A stretch of 64,000 nucleotides of DNA from Paracoccus sp. DMF-8 (lineage in GTDB: Bacteria > Pseudomonadota > Alphaproteobacteria > Rhodobacterales > Rhodobacteraceae), in contig NZ_JARJHL010000010.1 in assembly GCF_029309835.1 (NCBI RefSeq), forward strand, positions 1-64,000, given 5' to 3'. Positions 1 through 7,797 of this stretch are shown here, piece after piece. The notes under the pieces were generated by a model. It ran no database searches. It had not been told where the DNA came from and was given only the letters and a program-made list of their open reading frames with translations. Each line of letters begins with the position of its first letter. The first letter of the stretch is position 1. A program made the position numbers and the translations under genes.

Positions 1-519
1 AAAGGGCAGGCCGAAGACGCCCGCATCGACGGCTTCATCGAGATTGCGGCCATAGATCTCGGCGCCGATGAACAGCCCGCTATTGGCCAGATCCGGATCG
101 AAACCGGCCGTTTCCAGCACGTCGCGGATCACCGCATCATCCGAAATGTCGCGGTCATCGCGCCAGCGCGCCGCCAGAAAGCCCCGCACCAGCGCCCCGA
201 TATCGCCCGCCCCGCTTTCCTGCGCCGCGATCACCGCATAGGACGAAGGCGCGGCATTGACCATGGGCAGGGTCGGCTGCGGGTTCAGCGGCATCTGCAG
301 ATGGTCGCGCCAGCGCAGCAGTTCCTGCATCCGCAGGGCCATGCGGTTCGGGTGGCGTTCGGCCGGGCGCTTGCCGCCGGTGCGGTCGAACAGTTGCAGC
401 GCGTCCAGCGGGCGATAGCGGATCGTCGCACCGTGTCTTGCGGCAATGTCTTCCAACCTGTGACCCGCGAGATAGCACCACGGGCTCATCGTCGAGAGAT
501 AATAGTCGATCTGCGTCAT
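1..519 (-). CDS. 2-hydroxychromene-2-carboxylate isomerase family protein (partial, C-terminus outside window)
   Basis: The minus-strand frame is open from an ATG at 519 to the window edge, giving 173 residues with no stop. It begins MTQIDYYLSTMSPWCYLAGH, a thioredoxin-fold (DsbA/GST-kappa) start of the HCCA isomerase type, with SPWCYLAG as the glutathione-contact turn near residues 12-19. Later residues (LPMVNAAPSSYAV, then GAEIYGRNLDEAVDAGVFGLPF-like stretches) fit this family, which isomerises 2-hydroxychromene-2-carboxylate in naphthalene-type degradation. In Rhodobacteraceae such genes usually stand alone and their true substrate is unknown. It is divergent from prs, with about 80 bp between the starts. 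Confidence 0.8.
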   Translation of the reverse strand, partial: MTQIDYYLSTMSPWCYLAGHRLEDIAARHGATIRYRPLDALQLFDRTGGKRPAERHPNRMALRMQELLRWRDHLQMPLNPQPTLPMVNAAPSSYAVIAAQESGAGDIGALVRGFLAARWRDDRDISDDAVIRDVLETAGFDPDLANSGLFIGAEIYGRNLDEAVDAGVFGLPF

Positions 520-597
520 TCACCGCCCTCCGGGTTTGCGGGCAGGCTAGCCGGGTGTTAAGCGGGGTGCAATCTCGCGAATCCTCAGGAGCATGCC

Positions 598-1617
598 ATG
601 CCGGCCATGACCGAACCCAAGCTGATCGCAGGGAATGCGAACAGACTGCTTGCCAATGCCATAGCGCGACGCATGTCCATGCACCGCGGCATGAATGTCG
701 CCCCTGTCGATGCACGGGTCGAGCGTTTCAACGATCAGGAAATCTTTGTCGAAGTGTTCGAAAATGTCCGTGGCGAGGACATGTATATCATCCAATCCAC
801 CTCGAACCCGGCCAATGACAACCTGATGGAGCTGCTGATCATGACCGACGCGTTGCGCCGGTCCTCGGCCGCGCGGATCACGGCGGTGATCCCCTATTTC
901 GGCTATGCCCGTCAGGACCGCCGCGCCAAGGCCCGCACGCCGATTTCCGCAAAGCTGGTCGCCAACCTGCTGACCGAGGCGGGCGTGGACCGCGTGCTGA
1001 CGCTGGACCTGCATGCCGCGCAGATTCAGGGCTTTTTCGATATCCCGGTCGACAACCTCTATGCCGCGCCGGTGTTTTCGCTGGATATCAAGCATCACTT
1101 CCGCGACCGCATGTCCGATCTGATGGTGATTTCGCCTGACGTCGGTGGCGTGGCACGCGCGCGCGAACTGGCGCAGCGCATCGGCGCGCCTCTGGCCATT
1201 GTGGACAAGCGCCGCGAAAAGGCCGGTGAGGTCGCGGAAATGACAGTGATCGGCGATGTGTCGGGCAAGACCTGCATCATCGTGGACGACATCTGCGACA
1301 CGGCGGGGACGCTGTGCAAGGCGGCGCAGGTCCTGACCGACAATGGCGCGACCGAGGTTCACGCCTATATCACCCACGGCGTCCTGTCCGGCCCGGCGAT
1401 CGAGCGGGTCGAAAAATCTGTGATGAAATCGCTGGTCATCACCGATTCCATCGAACCGAGCGAGGCGGTGAAAAAGGCCTCGAACATCCGTCTGGTGCCG
1501 ACCGCGCCGATGTTTGCGCAGGCGATCCTGAACATCTGGAATGGCACTTCGGTCAGTTCGCTGTTCGAACTGGACACGCTCGGGCCGATTTATGAAGGTC
1601 TGTATCAGACCGATTGA
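598..1617 (+). CDS. prs: Ribose-phosphate pyrophosphokinase
   Basis: Cytosolic class I PRPP synthase, which transfers pyrophosphate from ATP to ribose 5-phosphate. PRPP then feeds purine, pyrimidine, His, Trp and NAD synthesis; trpD in this window consumes it. The 339 residues contain FGYARQDRR (about 101-109, ATP contact), [11 protein letters not shown] (about 137-147) and the PRPP loop [12 protein letters not shown] (about 227-238). AGGAG at 587-591 lies 6 nt before the ATG at 598; a second ATG at 607 is possible. The gene is monocistronic and ends in tandem repeats and a strong hairpin terminator. Confidence 0.97.
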   Translation: MPAMTEPKLIAGNANRLLANAIARRMSMHRGMNVAPVDARVERFNDQEIFVEVFENVRGEDMYIIQSTSNPANDNLMELLIMTDALRRSSAARITAVIPYFGYARQDRRAKARTPISAKLVANLLTEAGVDRVLTLDLHAAQIQGFFDIPVDNLYAAPVFSLDIKHHFRDRMSDLMVISPDVGGVARARELAQRIGAPLAIVDKRREKAGEVAEMTVIGDVSGKTCIIVDDICDTAGTLCKAAQVLTDNGATEVHAYITHGVLSGPAIERVEKSVMKSLVITDSIEPSEAVKKASNIRLVPTAPMFAQAILNIWNGTSVSSLFELDTLGPIYEGLYQTD

Positions 1618-1653
1618 CGGGGACCGGATTGATGGGGACCGGATTGACGGGGG
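1608..1653 (+). repeat. Imperfect ~15-bp tandem repeat at the 3' end of prs
   Basis: Units of the form GACCGGATTGACGGG occur about three times in a row. The first covers the last prs codons and stop (GACCGATTGACGGG). The next two differ by one or two bases, with GATGGG instead of GACGGG in the middle copy. The array ends just before the terminator hairpin. It probably arose by slippage duplication of the gene end, and each unit repeats the TGA stop context. Confidence 0.75.
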
Positions 1654-1671
1654 CCGGAGCGGTCTGTGAGC

Positions 1672-1696
1672 GGGGCGCGTGTGACGCGCCCCTTTT
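1672..1696 (+). terminator. Rho-independent terminator of prs
   Basis: Perfect 8-bp stem GGGGCGCG / CGCGCCCC with a 5-nt TGTGA loop, followed by TTTT. It sits between the prs stop and the oppositely oriented CoA-binding gene, so it separates two convergent transcripts. Confidence 0.85.
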
Positions 1697-1700
1697 CGAT

Positions 1701-2135
1701 TCAGGCGGCCTTGGGCCGGATGCCAAGGCGTGGGATCTCGATCTTGGGGCAGCGGTTCTCGATCACGGTCAGGCCGGCCTTGCGCGCCTTGTTCGCGGCC
1801 TGCGCATGTTCGACCCCCAGTTGCATCCAGACGATCGAGAGGCCGGGCAGGTTGGCCAGGGCCTCGTCCACGATTTCCGGCACCGCGTCCGAGCGGCGAA
1901 AGATATCGACCATGTCGATCCGGATCGAATCGGGGATCGAGGCCAGATCGCCATAGACCGTTTCGTCCAGCATGGTTTCGCCCGCATGGCCGGGATTGAC
2001 CGGCACGATCCGATAGCCCTGCGATTTCAGGAAACGCGCCACCCCCCAGCTGGGCCGCTCTTCCTTGGGCGACATTCCAACGATTGCAATGGTTTTGCAG
2101 TCGCGCAATGCGCGTTCGATCTCATCATCGCTCAT
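1701..2135 (-). CDS. CoA-binding domain protein (YccU-like)
   Basis: A 144-residue single-domain protein with a Rossmann-type CoA_binding fold. TIAIVGMSPKEERPSWGVA lies near the N-terminus, followed by GYRIVPVNPG, IDMVDIFRRS, and VIENRCPKIE near the end; these are typical of the YccU family. The cellular role is not established; the family is thought to bind CoA or acyl-CoA. I place the start at the ATG at 2135 because a GGGGGAG Shine-Dalgarno lies a few bases upstream; an in-frame ATG at 2159 would remove that signal. It is convergent with prs. Confidence 0.88.
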   Translation of the reverse strand: MSDDEIERALRDCKTIAIVGMSPKEERPSWGVARFLKSQGYRIVPVNPGHAGETMLDETVYGDLASIPDSIRIDMVDIFRRSDAVPEIVDEALANLPGLSIVWMQLGVEHAQAANKARKAGLTVIENRCPKIEIPRLGIRPKAA

Positions 2136-2176
2136 TTGGCTCCCCCTCATGCGCGCCATCGACTTTGCACAGAAAA

Positions 2177-2210
2177 AGCGCCCGGTCCAGTATTCTGGCC
2201 GGGCGCAAGT
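2177..2210 (-). terminator. Rho-independent terminator, minus strand
   Basis: Stem GCGCCCGG / CCGGGCGC with an A-rich plus-strand flank, which gives TTTTT after the stem on the minus strand. It lies about 175 nt past the YHS-protein stop and just before the CoA-binding gene. The likely transcript is the YHS mRNA with a long 3' region, or a short separate RNA from 2230-2380. Confidence 0.8.
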
Positions 2211-2230
2211 CGCGGAACGAGGGACAGTGA

Positions 2231-2296
2231 TCAGAACAAGGCCGTTCCGTGGCCCTGCTCATGAATAAAATGGGAACTGTGGCCAAAAAGTTCCAT
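2231..2296 (-). CDS. Possible 21-residue small ORF in the 3' region of the YHS gene
   Basis: An ATG at 2296 opens MELFGHSSHFIHEQGHGTALF and stops at 2231, 20 nt before the terminator. The stretch is more AT-rich than its surroundings. There is no clear Shine-Dalgarno and I recognise no family. It could equally be untranslated 3' sequence or a small RNA. Confidence 0.2.
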   Translation of the reverse strand: MELFGHSSHFIHEQGHGTALF

Positions 2297-2385
2297 GACA
2301 ATCACGCCAACGTGAAAATTTTCCTGGATCGTGTTGTGCCCTGAATCGCGCAGTGGTTGCGCCGGGGTGCGCGGCAGGCTGGCGG

Positions 2386-2811
2386 TCAGGGGTTCATCTG
2401 CGCCCAACGCGCCTTGGCCTCCATCAGGATCCTTTGCGGATCGCGGATCAGCATGTCGCGCGCGCGCTGCGAGCGGACGAAATAGGTGCGCTGGCCGATC
2501 ACCACGAAGTAACGCGGATTGCCCGGCTCGCTGCGGCCTTCGGACAGCGCGACGACGCAAAGCCCGTCCAGACCCGGCGCATAGGCGCGGGGGTTGGATT
2601 CAAAGGTGTCGCGGTTTTCCTCGGTCACGAAATGCCAGCTTTTGCCGCGCCAGGTCGTCGCGATATCGGACCGGCCGGGCAGGGCGGCCCCGTCGGCGGC
2701 ATAGCCGACAGGGTCAATTCCTTGCAGCGCCCAGTCCTGGGCCGCCGCAGCAAGCGGCAGGATGGCCAGGGGCGCCATATAAAGCAGTCGGGTCAGCGCG
2801 GTGCGAATCAT
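2386..2811 (-). CDS. YHS domain-containing exported protein
   Basis: 141 residues. An N-terminal signal peptide (MIRTALTRLLYMAPLAILPL, then AAAAQ) is followed by a YHS-like domain beginning DWALQGIDPVGYAADGAALPG and continuing through TWRGKSWHFVTEENRDTFESNP. YHS domains are small folds often linked to metal binding, and similar periplasmic proteins are common in Rhodobacterales without known function. The gene is single, on the minus strand. The strong hairpin at 2177-2210 is the probable end of its transcript. Confidence 0.82.
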   Translation of the reverse strand: MIRTALTRLLYMAPLAILPLAAAAQDWALQGIDPVGYAADGAALPGRSDIATTWRGKSWHFVTEENRDTFESNPRAYAPGLDGLCVVALSEGRSEPGNPRYFVVIGQRTYFVRSQRARDMLIRDPQRILMEAKARWAQMNP

Positions 2812-2909
2812 CTGTCAGAATCGAAATGGCAGTTTCGTGTCAAACCGATCTGGCAGTTCAAAAGAGGATTCTCAACCGGGGGGACGTGATTCTATCCGCG
2901 ATGTGAGGA

Positions 2910-3710
2910 TCACGCGCGACAGCGTGAGGCCGCATAAAGCGCCACAGCCGCCGCATTCGACACATTCAATGAGCCGAAATCCGCTGCAAAGGGAATCCGG
3001 GCCAGCCGGTCGCAGGTTTCCAGCGTGCGGTCGCGCAGGCCGGGGCCTTCGGCGCCCGGGACCAGACAGATGGCGCGGCCGGGCAGTTCGGCCAGCACAT
3101 CGGGCAGATCCTCGGTCGCGGTGCCGTCCAGACCGATGACGGTATAACCCATGCGCTGCAGCTCGATCAGCGAATCGGCCAGATTGGTGACGCGCAGATA
3201 GGGCTGGCGTTCCAGCGCCCCCGAGGCCGTCTTGGCCAGGGCGCCGGTTTCGGGCGCGGAATGCCGGGTCGGCGCGATGACGGCCGCCGCGCCGAACACT
3301 TCGGCAGAACGCAGGATGGCACCGACGTTATGGGGATCGGTGACGCGGTCCAGGGCGACCATCAAAGGATAGGGGCCGTTCAGGGCGACATCCTCCAGCC
3401 GGCCCCATTTCAGCGGCCGGACCTCCAGCGCGGCGCCCTGATGGACGCTTTCGGCGGCCAGCGGAACCGAGCGGTCAAAGACGCGGGCATCGGTGATTTC
3501 CGGCTCGATCCCTGCGGGCAGATCGCCGTGCCGGTCCAGCGCGTTGCGCGTGACCACCAGCCGCAGCTTTTCCCGTGCGGGGTTGTTCAGCGCATCGCGA
3601 ACGGCATGCAGCCCGAACAGCCAGACGGTTTCAGCCGCAGCCGCGCGCTTGGCGCGTTCCTTGTCCACGACCCAGGTCGGTTTCTTGGTCTTGCGATCCG
3701 GCTGGCTCAT
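2910..3710 (-). CDS. rlmB: 23S rRNA 2'-O-ribose methyltransferase RlmB (SpoU/TrmH family)
   Basis: SPOUT-fold SAM-dependent RNA methyltransferase, predicted to methylate the ribose of G2251 in 23S rRNA. The substrate-binding domain starts at WLFGLHAVRDALNNP. The knotted catalytic domain carries motif 1 VTDPHNVGAILRSA, motif 2 LVPGAEGPGLR and motif 3 SLNVSNAAAVALY. The 266-residue length fits RlmB. The start is the ATG at 3710; an upstream in-frame ATG at 3725 only adds residues overlapping the leader. tRNA-Tyr lies divergently upstream. TrmH-group paralogues are hard to separate, so the exact target nucleotide is inferred. Confidence 0.9.
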   Translation of the reverse strand: MSQPDRKTKKPTWVVDKERAKRAAAAETVWLFGLHAVRDALNNPAREKLRLVVTRNALDRHGDLPAGIEPEITDARVFDRSVPLAAESVHQGAALEVRPLKWGRLEDVALNGPYPLMVALDRVTDPHNVGAILRSAEVFGAAAVIAPTRHSAPETGALAKTASGALERQPYLRVTNLADSLIELQRMGYTVIGLDGTATEDLPDVLAELPGRAICLVPGAEGPGLRDRTLETCDRLARIPFAADFGSLNVSNAAAVALYAASRCRA

Positions 3711-3811
3711 CCTGTCATTCCCCATCTGCCCGTTTTCCGCCGCGCGTCGTCGTGGCGCTCTTTCTTCCTGCGCGTTGACGCCTGTCTTCGCAACCGAATT
3801 CGATTTCGCTC

Positions 3812-3839
3812 TTGACCGGCGCGGCAGGGGGGCTAATCA
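3812..3839 (+). promoter_or_regulatory. Putative promoter of tRNA-Tyr
   Basis: A -35 like TTGACC (3812-3817) is followed 16 nt later by TAATCA (3834-3839), a weak -10. This places transcription start near 3846, just before the tRNA 5' end at 3852. The spacing fits a housekeeping sigma promoter. Confidence 0.4.
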
Positions 3840-3851
3840 CGCCCGAGCGTC

Positions 3852-3935
3852 GGGCGACGTGCTGTAAGGCGCGGCAGCGGACTGTAACTCCGCCGGGGAG
3901 ACCCATGCCTGGTTCGATTCCGGGGTCGCCCACCA
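3852..3935 (+). tRNA. tRNA-Tyr (GTA)
   Basis: 84 nt with encoded CCA. The acceptor stem GGGCGAC pairs with GTCGCCC. The anticodon stem GCGGA/TCCGC holds loop CTGTAAC, giving anticodon GTA. A 14-nt variable arm with a GGG/CCC stem marks a class II tRNA. The T arm is CCTGG-TTCGATT-CCGGG. The D arm (about GTGCTGTAAGGCGCGGCA) is unusual because T8 and A14 are not in their normal places, so the fold should be checked. Confidence 0.8.
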
Positions 3936-4069
3936 CTTCCACTGAAAACTGAACGATATCAACGAAGTGGTGTCCCGCATTCGTGTAATGCGGCGCTGTG
4001 CAGATCAATGGGTGGTGATGCAGGTGCCCCGCAGTTTTGCGGTCTGACCCTTGCGCAAAAGAAAACCGA

Positions 4070-4198
4070 TCAGGCGCCGCGACGCCGAGGTTCGGCAACG
4101 GTGCTGAATCCTGCAATGATGAGGATCAGAACGCACAGCAGGACAACGGCAGGGATGACCAGTTTGATAAAGGTGCCGCCAAGCCGGCAACGGCGCAT
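4070..4198 (-). CDS. Possible 42-residue single-pass membrane miniprotein
   Basis: The ATG at 4198 opens MRRCRLGGTFIKLVIPAVVL and continues into LCVLILIIAGF before a charged tail ending in EPRRRGA. This gives one clear hydrophobic helix flanked by basic residues. AGGA lies about 11 nt upstream of this ATG, and an in-frame ATG at 4210 is an alternative. Codon third positions are less GC-rich than in neighbouring genes, which weakens the case. It lies in a gap between tRNA-Tyr and the DUF2937 gene. No family recognised. Confidence 0.4.
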   Translation of the reverse strand: MRRCRLGGTFIKLVIPAVVLLCVLILIIAGFSTVAEPRRRGA

Positions 4199-4541
4199 GT
4201 GCAGGCGCATCCTGTCGGCAATCGGCGCGGACGTTTCGTGAAGGGCTGGATTGAGGCGGGGCGACGGATAACGCGCTGGTCGGCCTCGCTCGGTGTCGGA
4301 CGGTCAGCTGCTCATAAGGTCTGTCCCTCAGCCATCGCCCACGCGGCAACCGTCATCTATTGGCGATGAGGCCTGAGCCGGGCGGCCGCAGGGGCGTGCG
4401 ATGCAGGGCTGGGCCGTGCGGGGTGTCGATCCGGGGCGATTTCCTGTCATCCTTACGCTTCGGCGTGGATCAGGGGCTGCGCTGGCTGTGTCAGGCGGCA
4501 GAGGCGGGGCAAGGCAGGTCATATCTGGGGCCGGAGCTGAA
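4199..4541. other. Intergenic region without a supported gene
   Basis: About 340 bp between the small membrane ORF and the terminator of the DUF2937 gene. Short open frames exist on both strands but none has a Shine-Dalgarno signal, a recognisable motif or consistent codon use. I see no tRNA or repeat here. Confidence 0.5.
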
Positions 4542-4566
4542 AAAGGCTGCGTCATCCGCAGCCTTT
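4540..4566 (-). terminator. Rho-independent terminator of the proS-DUF2937 transcript
   Basis: A 10-bp stem AAAGGCTGCG / CGCAGCCTTT with a 5-nt loop, followed on the minus strand by a short T run (A run 4540-4544 on plus). It lies 25 nt past the DUF2937 stop codon. Confidence 0.85.
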
Positions 4567-4591
4567 CCGGTTTCAGCCTGCGACCCTGTCC

Positions 4592-5053
4592 TCAGGCCAG
4601 CGTGCGGCGGCGAAAGGGCGAGCCGATCAGCGTGGCCAGCAGCCAGCCCAGAACAAAGCCCAATCCGGCCAGCACCAGACCGGCATTCGACACCGGCAGC
4701 CTGGGTTCGAACCGCAGCCGGTTTTCGCGCAGCAGCGCCAGATCGGCCATGTGGTCGATGTCCAGAATGCGCGCGACAGGTCCCGATTGGCTCAGCGCCT
4801 CCAGATCGTCGCGGGTGGTTTCCAGCCGCGCGGTTTCCTGTTTCATATGGGCGCGCATCCGGTCGATGATCGCCGTGTCATCCGAGGCGCTGGCCGTGCG
4901 GATGCCCTTGTCGAAATCCTTGACCTGATCGGCCAGCACCGCCGCCTCGGCCCCCAGCCTTTCGACATATTGGTCGGAAAAGGACGGGAACTGCGACAGC
5001 AGCGAGGCGAAAATCAGGGCAAGGATCAAGCGAAATGGGGTCATCGGCGTCAT
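4592..5053 (-). CDS. DUF2937 family membrane protein
   Basis: 153 residues: an N-terminal hydrophobic helix (FRLILALIFASLLSQFP), a charged alpha-helical middle (roughly residues 30-110) and a C-terminal helix (AGLVLAGLGFVLGWLLATLI) before a basic tail. This two-helix layout with a periplasmic middle fits DUF2937, a family of unknown function. The start codon overlaps the proS stop by one base (TGATG at 5055-5051), so translation is probably coupled to proS. Expression therefore follows a core aminoacyl-tRNA synthetase. Confidence 0.8.
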   Translation of the reverse strand: MTPMTPFRLILALIFASLLSQFPSFSDQYVERLGAEAAVLADQVKDFDKGIRTASASDDTAIIDRMRAHMKQETARLETTRDDLEALSQSGPVARILDIDHMADLALLRENRLRFEPRLPVSNAGLVLAGLGFVLGWLLATLIGSPFRRRTLA

Positions 5054-6409
5054 CAACGATTGTTTGCGGCAAGAACCGGTTCGTAAATGGCTTTCAGGCG
5101 AAGAACGGCGTCCTGCGGCGATAGCTCTTCTGATTCGCCGGTCCGGCGGCTGGTCAGCTCGACCTTGTTCTGGGCAAGCCCGCGCGGCCCGACGGTGATC
5201 CGCCAAGGCAGGCCGATCAGGTCCATTGTAGCGAATTTCGCGCCCGCGCGCTCGTCCCGATCGTCATAAAGGGGATCAAATCCGCTCGACCTGAGTTCTT
5301 TATACAACGCCTCGCAGGCGCTGTCGGTCGAACTGTCGCCCTGTTTCAGGTTGACGATGCCGACGTGATAGGGGGTCACGCCTTCGGGCCAGATGATGCC
5401 CTTGTCGTCATGGCTGGCTTCGATGATCGCGCCCAGCAGGCGGCTGACGCCGATGCCGTGGCTGCCCATGTGGACGGGGGTGCGGCTGCCGTCGGGGCCG
5501 ACGACGGTGGCGCCCATCGATTCGGAATATTTCGTGCCGAAATAAAAGATCTTGCCCGACCTCGATGCCGCGCGCGGTGCGGCGGCGGTCCTCGGGGATG
5601 GCGTCGAACAGCGCCGGATCATGGGTTTCGTCGGTGCGGGCGTAGCGGCTGGTGAATTCCTCCAGCACGCTCTGGCATTCTTCGGCGCTGTCATAGTCGA
5701 TGTCGCGGTCGCCGAATTTCAGATCGGTGATTTCGCTGTCATAAAACACCTCGGATTCGCCGGTTTCGGCCAGGACGAGGAATTCATGCGTGTAATCGCC
5801 GCCGATCAGGCCGCCGTCGGCGCGCATCGGGATCGCTTGCAGGCCCATGCGTTCATAGGTGCGCAGGTAGCTGACCAGATGGCGGTTGTAGGCGTGCAGC
5901 GCGTCTTCCTTGGTCAGGTCGAAGTTGTAGCCGTCCTTCATCAGGAATTCGCGACCGCGCATCACGCCGAAACGCGGGCGGATTTCGTCGCGGAATTTCC
6001 ACTGGATCTGATACAGCGTCAGGGGCAGGTCCTTGTAGCTGCTGACATGGGCGCGGAAGATGTCGGTGATGACCTCTTCGTTGGTCGGGCCATACAGCAT
6101 CTCGCGCTTGTGGCGGTCGGTGATGCGCAGCATTTCCTCGCCATAGGCGTCATAGCGGCCCGATTCGCGCCACAGGTCGGCCGACTGGATCGTCGGCATC
6201 AGGACCGGGATATGGCCGGCGCGCTGCTGTTCCTGATGCACGATCTGTTCGATGCGGCGCAGAACCCGCAGGCCAAGCGGCAGCCAGGAATAGATCCCGG
6301 CGGATTGCTGCTTGATCATGCCCGCGCGCAGCATCAGGCGATGGCTGACGATCTGCGCCTCTTTCGGGTCCTCTTTCAGGACGGGCAGGAAATAACGCGA
6401 AAGACGCAT
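5053..6409 (-). CDS. proS: Prolyl-tRNA synthetase, short alphaproteobacterial form (one apparent frameshift)
   Basis: Class II synthetase charging tRNA-Pro. The N-terminal part holds motif 1 and motif 2 regions ([38 protein letters not shown]). The C-terminal part carries [21 protein letters not shown] and the anticodon-binding domain. The two halves lie in different frames: the join is at 5555-5557, where GGTCGGGCAAGATC should read GTCGGCAAGATC ([13 protein letters not shown]). One extra G in a G run therefore explains it. Full length without it is about 451 residues, the usual size for ProS lacking the editing insertion. The start at 6409 has GAGG about 8 nt upstream. Confidence 0.93.
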
Positions 6410-6528
6410 GGGCGGAACCTCGAATTGTGTTGGCAAGGGTTAGCGCAGGCTGGCGGCACGGGCAACGGGCTTGCTTGCATATGGCGTGACATGGCTGCAC
6501 ATTGCGCGTGAATTCTGGAGACATCGCG

Positions 6529-7794
6529 ATGCGTTTGCCGGTCTATAAGCAGGTCATGATCTGGGGCGGCGCAACGCTCGTGCTGCTTTTGGTGCTATGG
6601 AAGCTGGGCAATGCGGTGATGCCCTTCCTGCTGGGGGCGGGGATCGCCTATCTGCTGGACCCTGTCGCCGACTGGCTGGAACGCAAGGGGCTGTCGCGGA
6701 CGCTGGCGGTGGTCGTGATCTCGCTGGTCATGTTGATGATCGTCGTCATCAGCTTTCTGGTGGTCGTTCCGGTTCTGGTCAGCCAGACTGCGGCGCTGAT
6801 CGAAACCGCGCCGCAGATGTTCGAAAAGCTCAAGGGCTTTCTGGCCGCGCGTTTCCCCGACATCCTGTCGCCCCAAAGCACCGCCGCCGATGCCCTGTCC
6901 CAGCTTGGCAGCACGATCAGCGAACGCGGCGGCGAGTTGATCACCACCGTTCTGGGGTCGGTGATGGGCATCGTCGGCGTCATCGCGCTGCTGGTCATCG
7001 CGCCGGTCGTGGCCTTTTACCTGCTGCTGGACTGGGACCACATGGTCGCCCGCGTGGACGAGCTGCTGCCGCGTGAACATGCGCCGACCATTCGCCGGAT
7101 CGCGAGCGAAATCGACCATGTCCTGTCCGGGTTCATCCGCGGGCAGGGCGTGGTGATCCTGATTCTGGGCACCTTCTATGCGATTTCGCTAGGTGTCATC
7201 GGGCTGCCTTTCGGCGTGGCGATCGGGGCGCTGGCCGCGACCTTGTCCTTTATCCCCTATGTCGGCGTGCTGGTCGGCGGGGCGACGGCCATCGGGGTCG
7301 CGCTGTTTTCGTTCTGGGGCCAGCCCCTGATGATCGGCGCGGTCGTGGCGGTCTTTGCCATCGGCCAGATCGTCGAAGGGAACTATCTGCAACCCAAGAT
7401 CGTCGGCGGCCATGTCGGGCTGCATCCGGTCTGGCTGATGCTGGCCCTGTCGGTGTTCGGCACGCTGTTCGGTTTTGTCGGGCTGCTGGTCGCGGTGCCT
7501 CTGGCGGCGTCGCTTGGCGTGCTGGTGCGCTTTGCCGCCGCGCAATACAAGGTCAGCGCGATCTATACCGGGACCGAGGCGCCCCCGCCCCCCGCCGTTC
7601 CGCAACTGGTCGAACTGGTCCCGCGCGGCACCACCGAACGCCAGCGCGATATCGCCCTTGTCTCTCGCGAGGTGCGGATCGCCGAAATCCGGCGCGAGGA
7701 AACGATCAACGGCGACATCGGCGATCCGGGTATCGACGATATCGGGCCGCACCCCGACCCCGAGAAACCCGGCCCCGCGAAAAAGGACAGCTGA
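6529..7794 (+). CDS. AI-2E/PerM family membrane transporter
   Basis: 421 residues with eight or so hydrophobic helices in the order usual for the family: two N-terminal helices around residues 10-60, a soluble region about 90-140, then LLVIAPVVAFYLLLDWDHMV and the C-terminal block with LPFGVAIGALAATLSFIPYVG and GNYLQPKIVGGHVGLHPVW. Members export AI-2 or act as permeases or Na+/H+ antiporters, so substrate cannot be assigned. The start at 6529 has GGAGA 9 nt upstream. The C-terminal tail (about 60 residues) is hydrophilic. hdaA starts 3 nt after its stop. Confidence 0.88.
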   Translation: MRLPVYKQVMIWGGATLVLLLVLWKLGNAVMPFLLGAGIAYLLDPVADWLERKGLSRTLAVVVISLVMLMIVVISFLVVVPVLVSQTAALIETAPQMFEKLKGFLAARFPDILSPQSTAADALSQLGSTISERGGELITTVLGSVMGIVGVIALLVIAPVVAFYLLLDWDHMVARVDELLPREHAPTIRRIASEIDHVLSGFIRGQGVVILILGTFYAISLGVIGLPFGVAIGALAATLSFIPYVGVLVGGATAIGVALFSFWGQPLMIGAVVAVFAIGQIVEGNYLQPKIVGGHVGLHPVWLMLALSVFGTLFGFVGLLVAVPLAASLGVLVRFAAAQYKVSAIYTGTEAPPPPAVPQLVELVPRGTTERQRDIALVSREVRIAEIRREETINGDIGDPGIDDIGPHPDPEKPGPAKKDS

Positions 7795-7797
7795 CAG

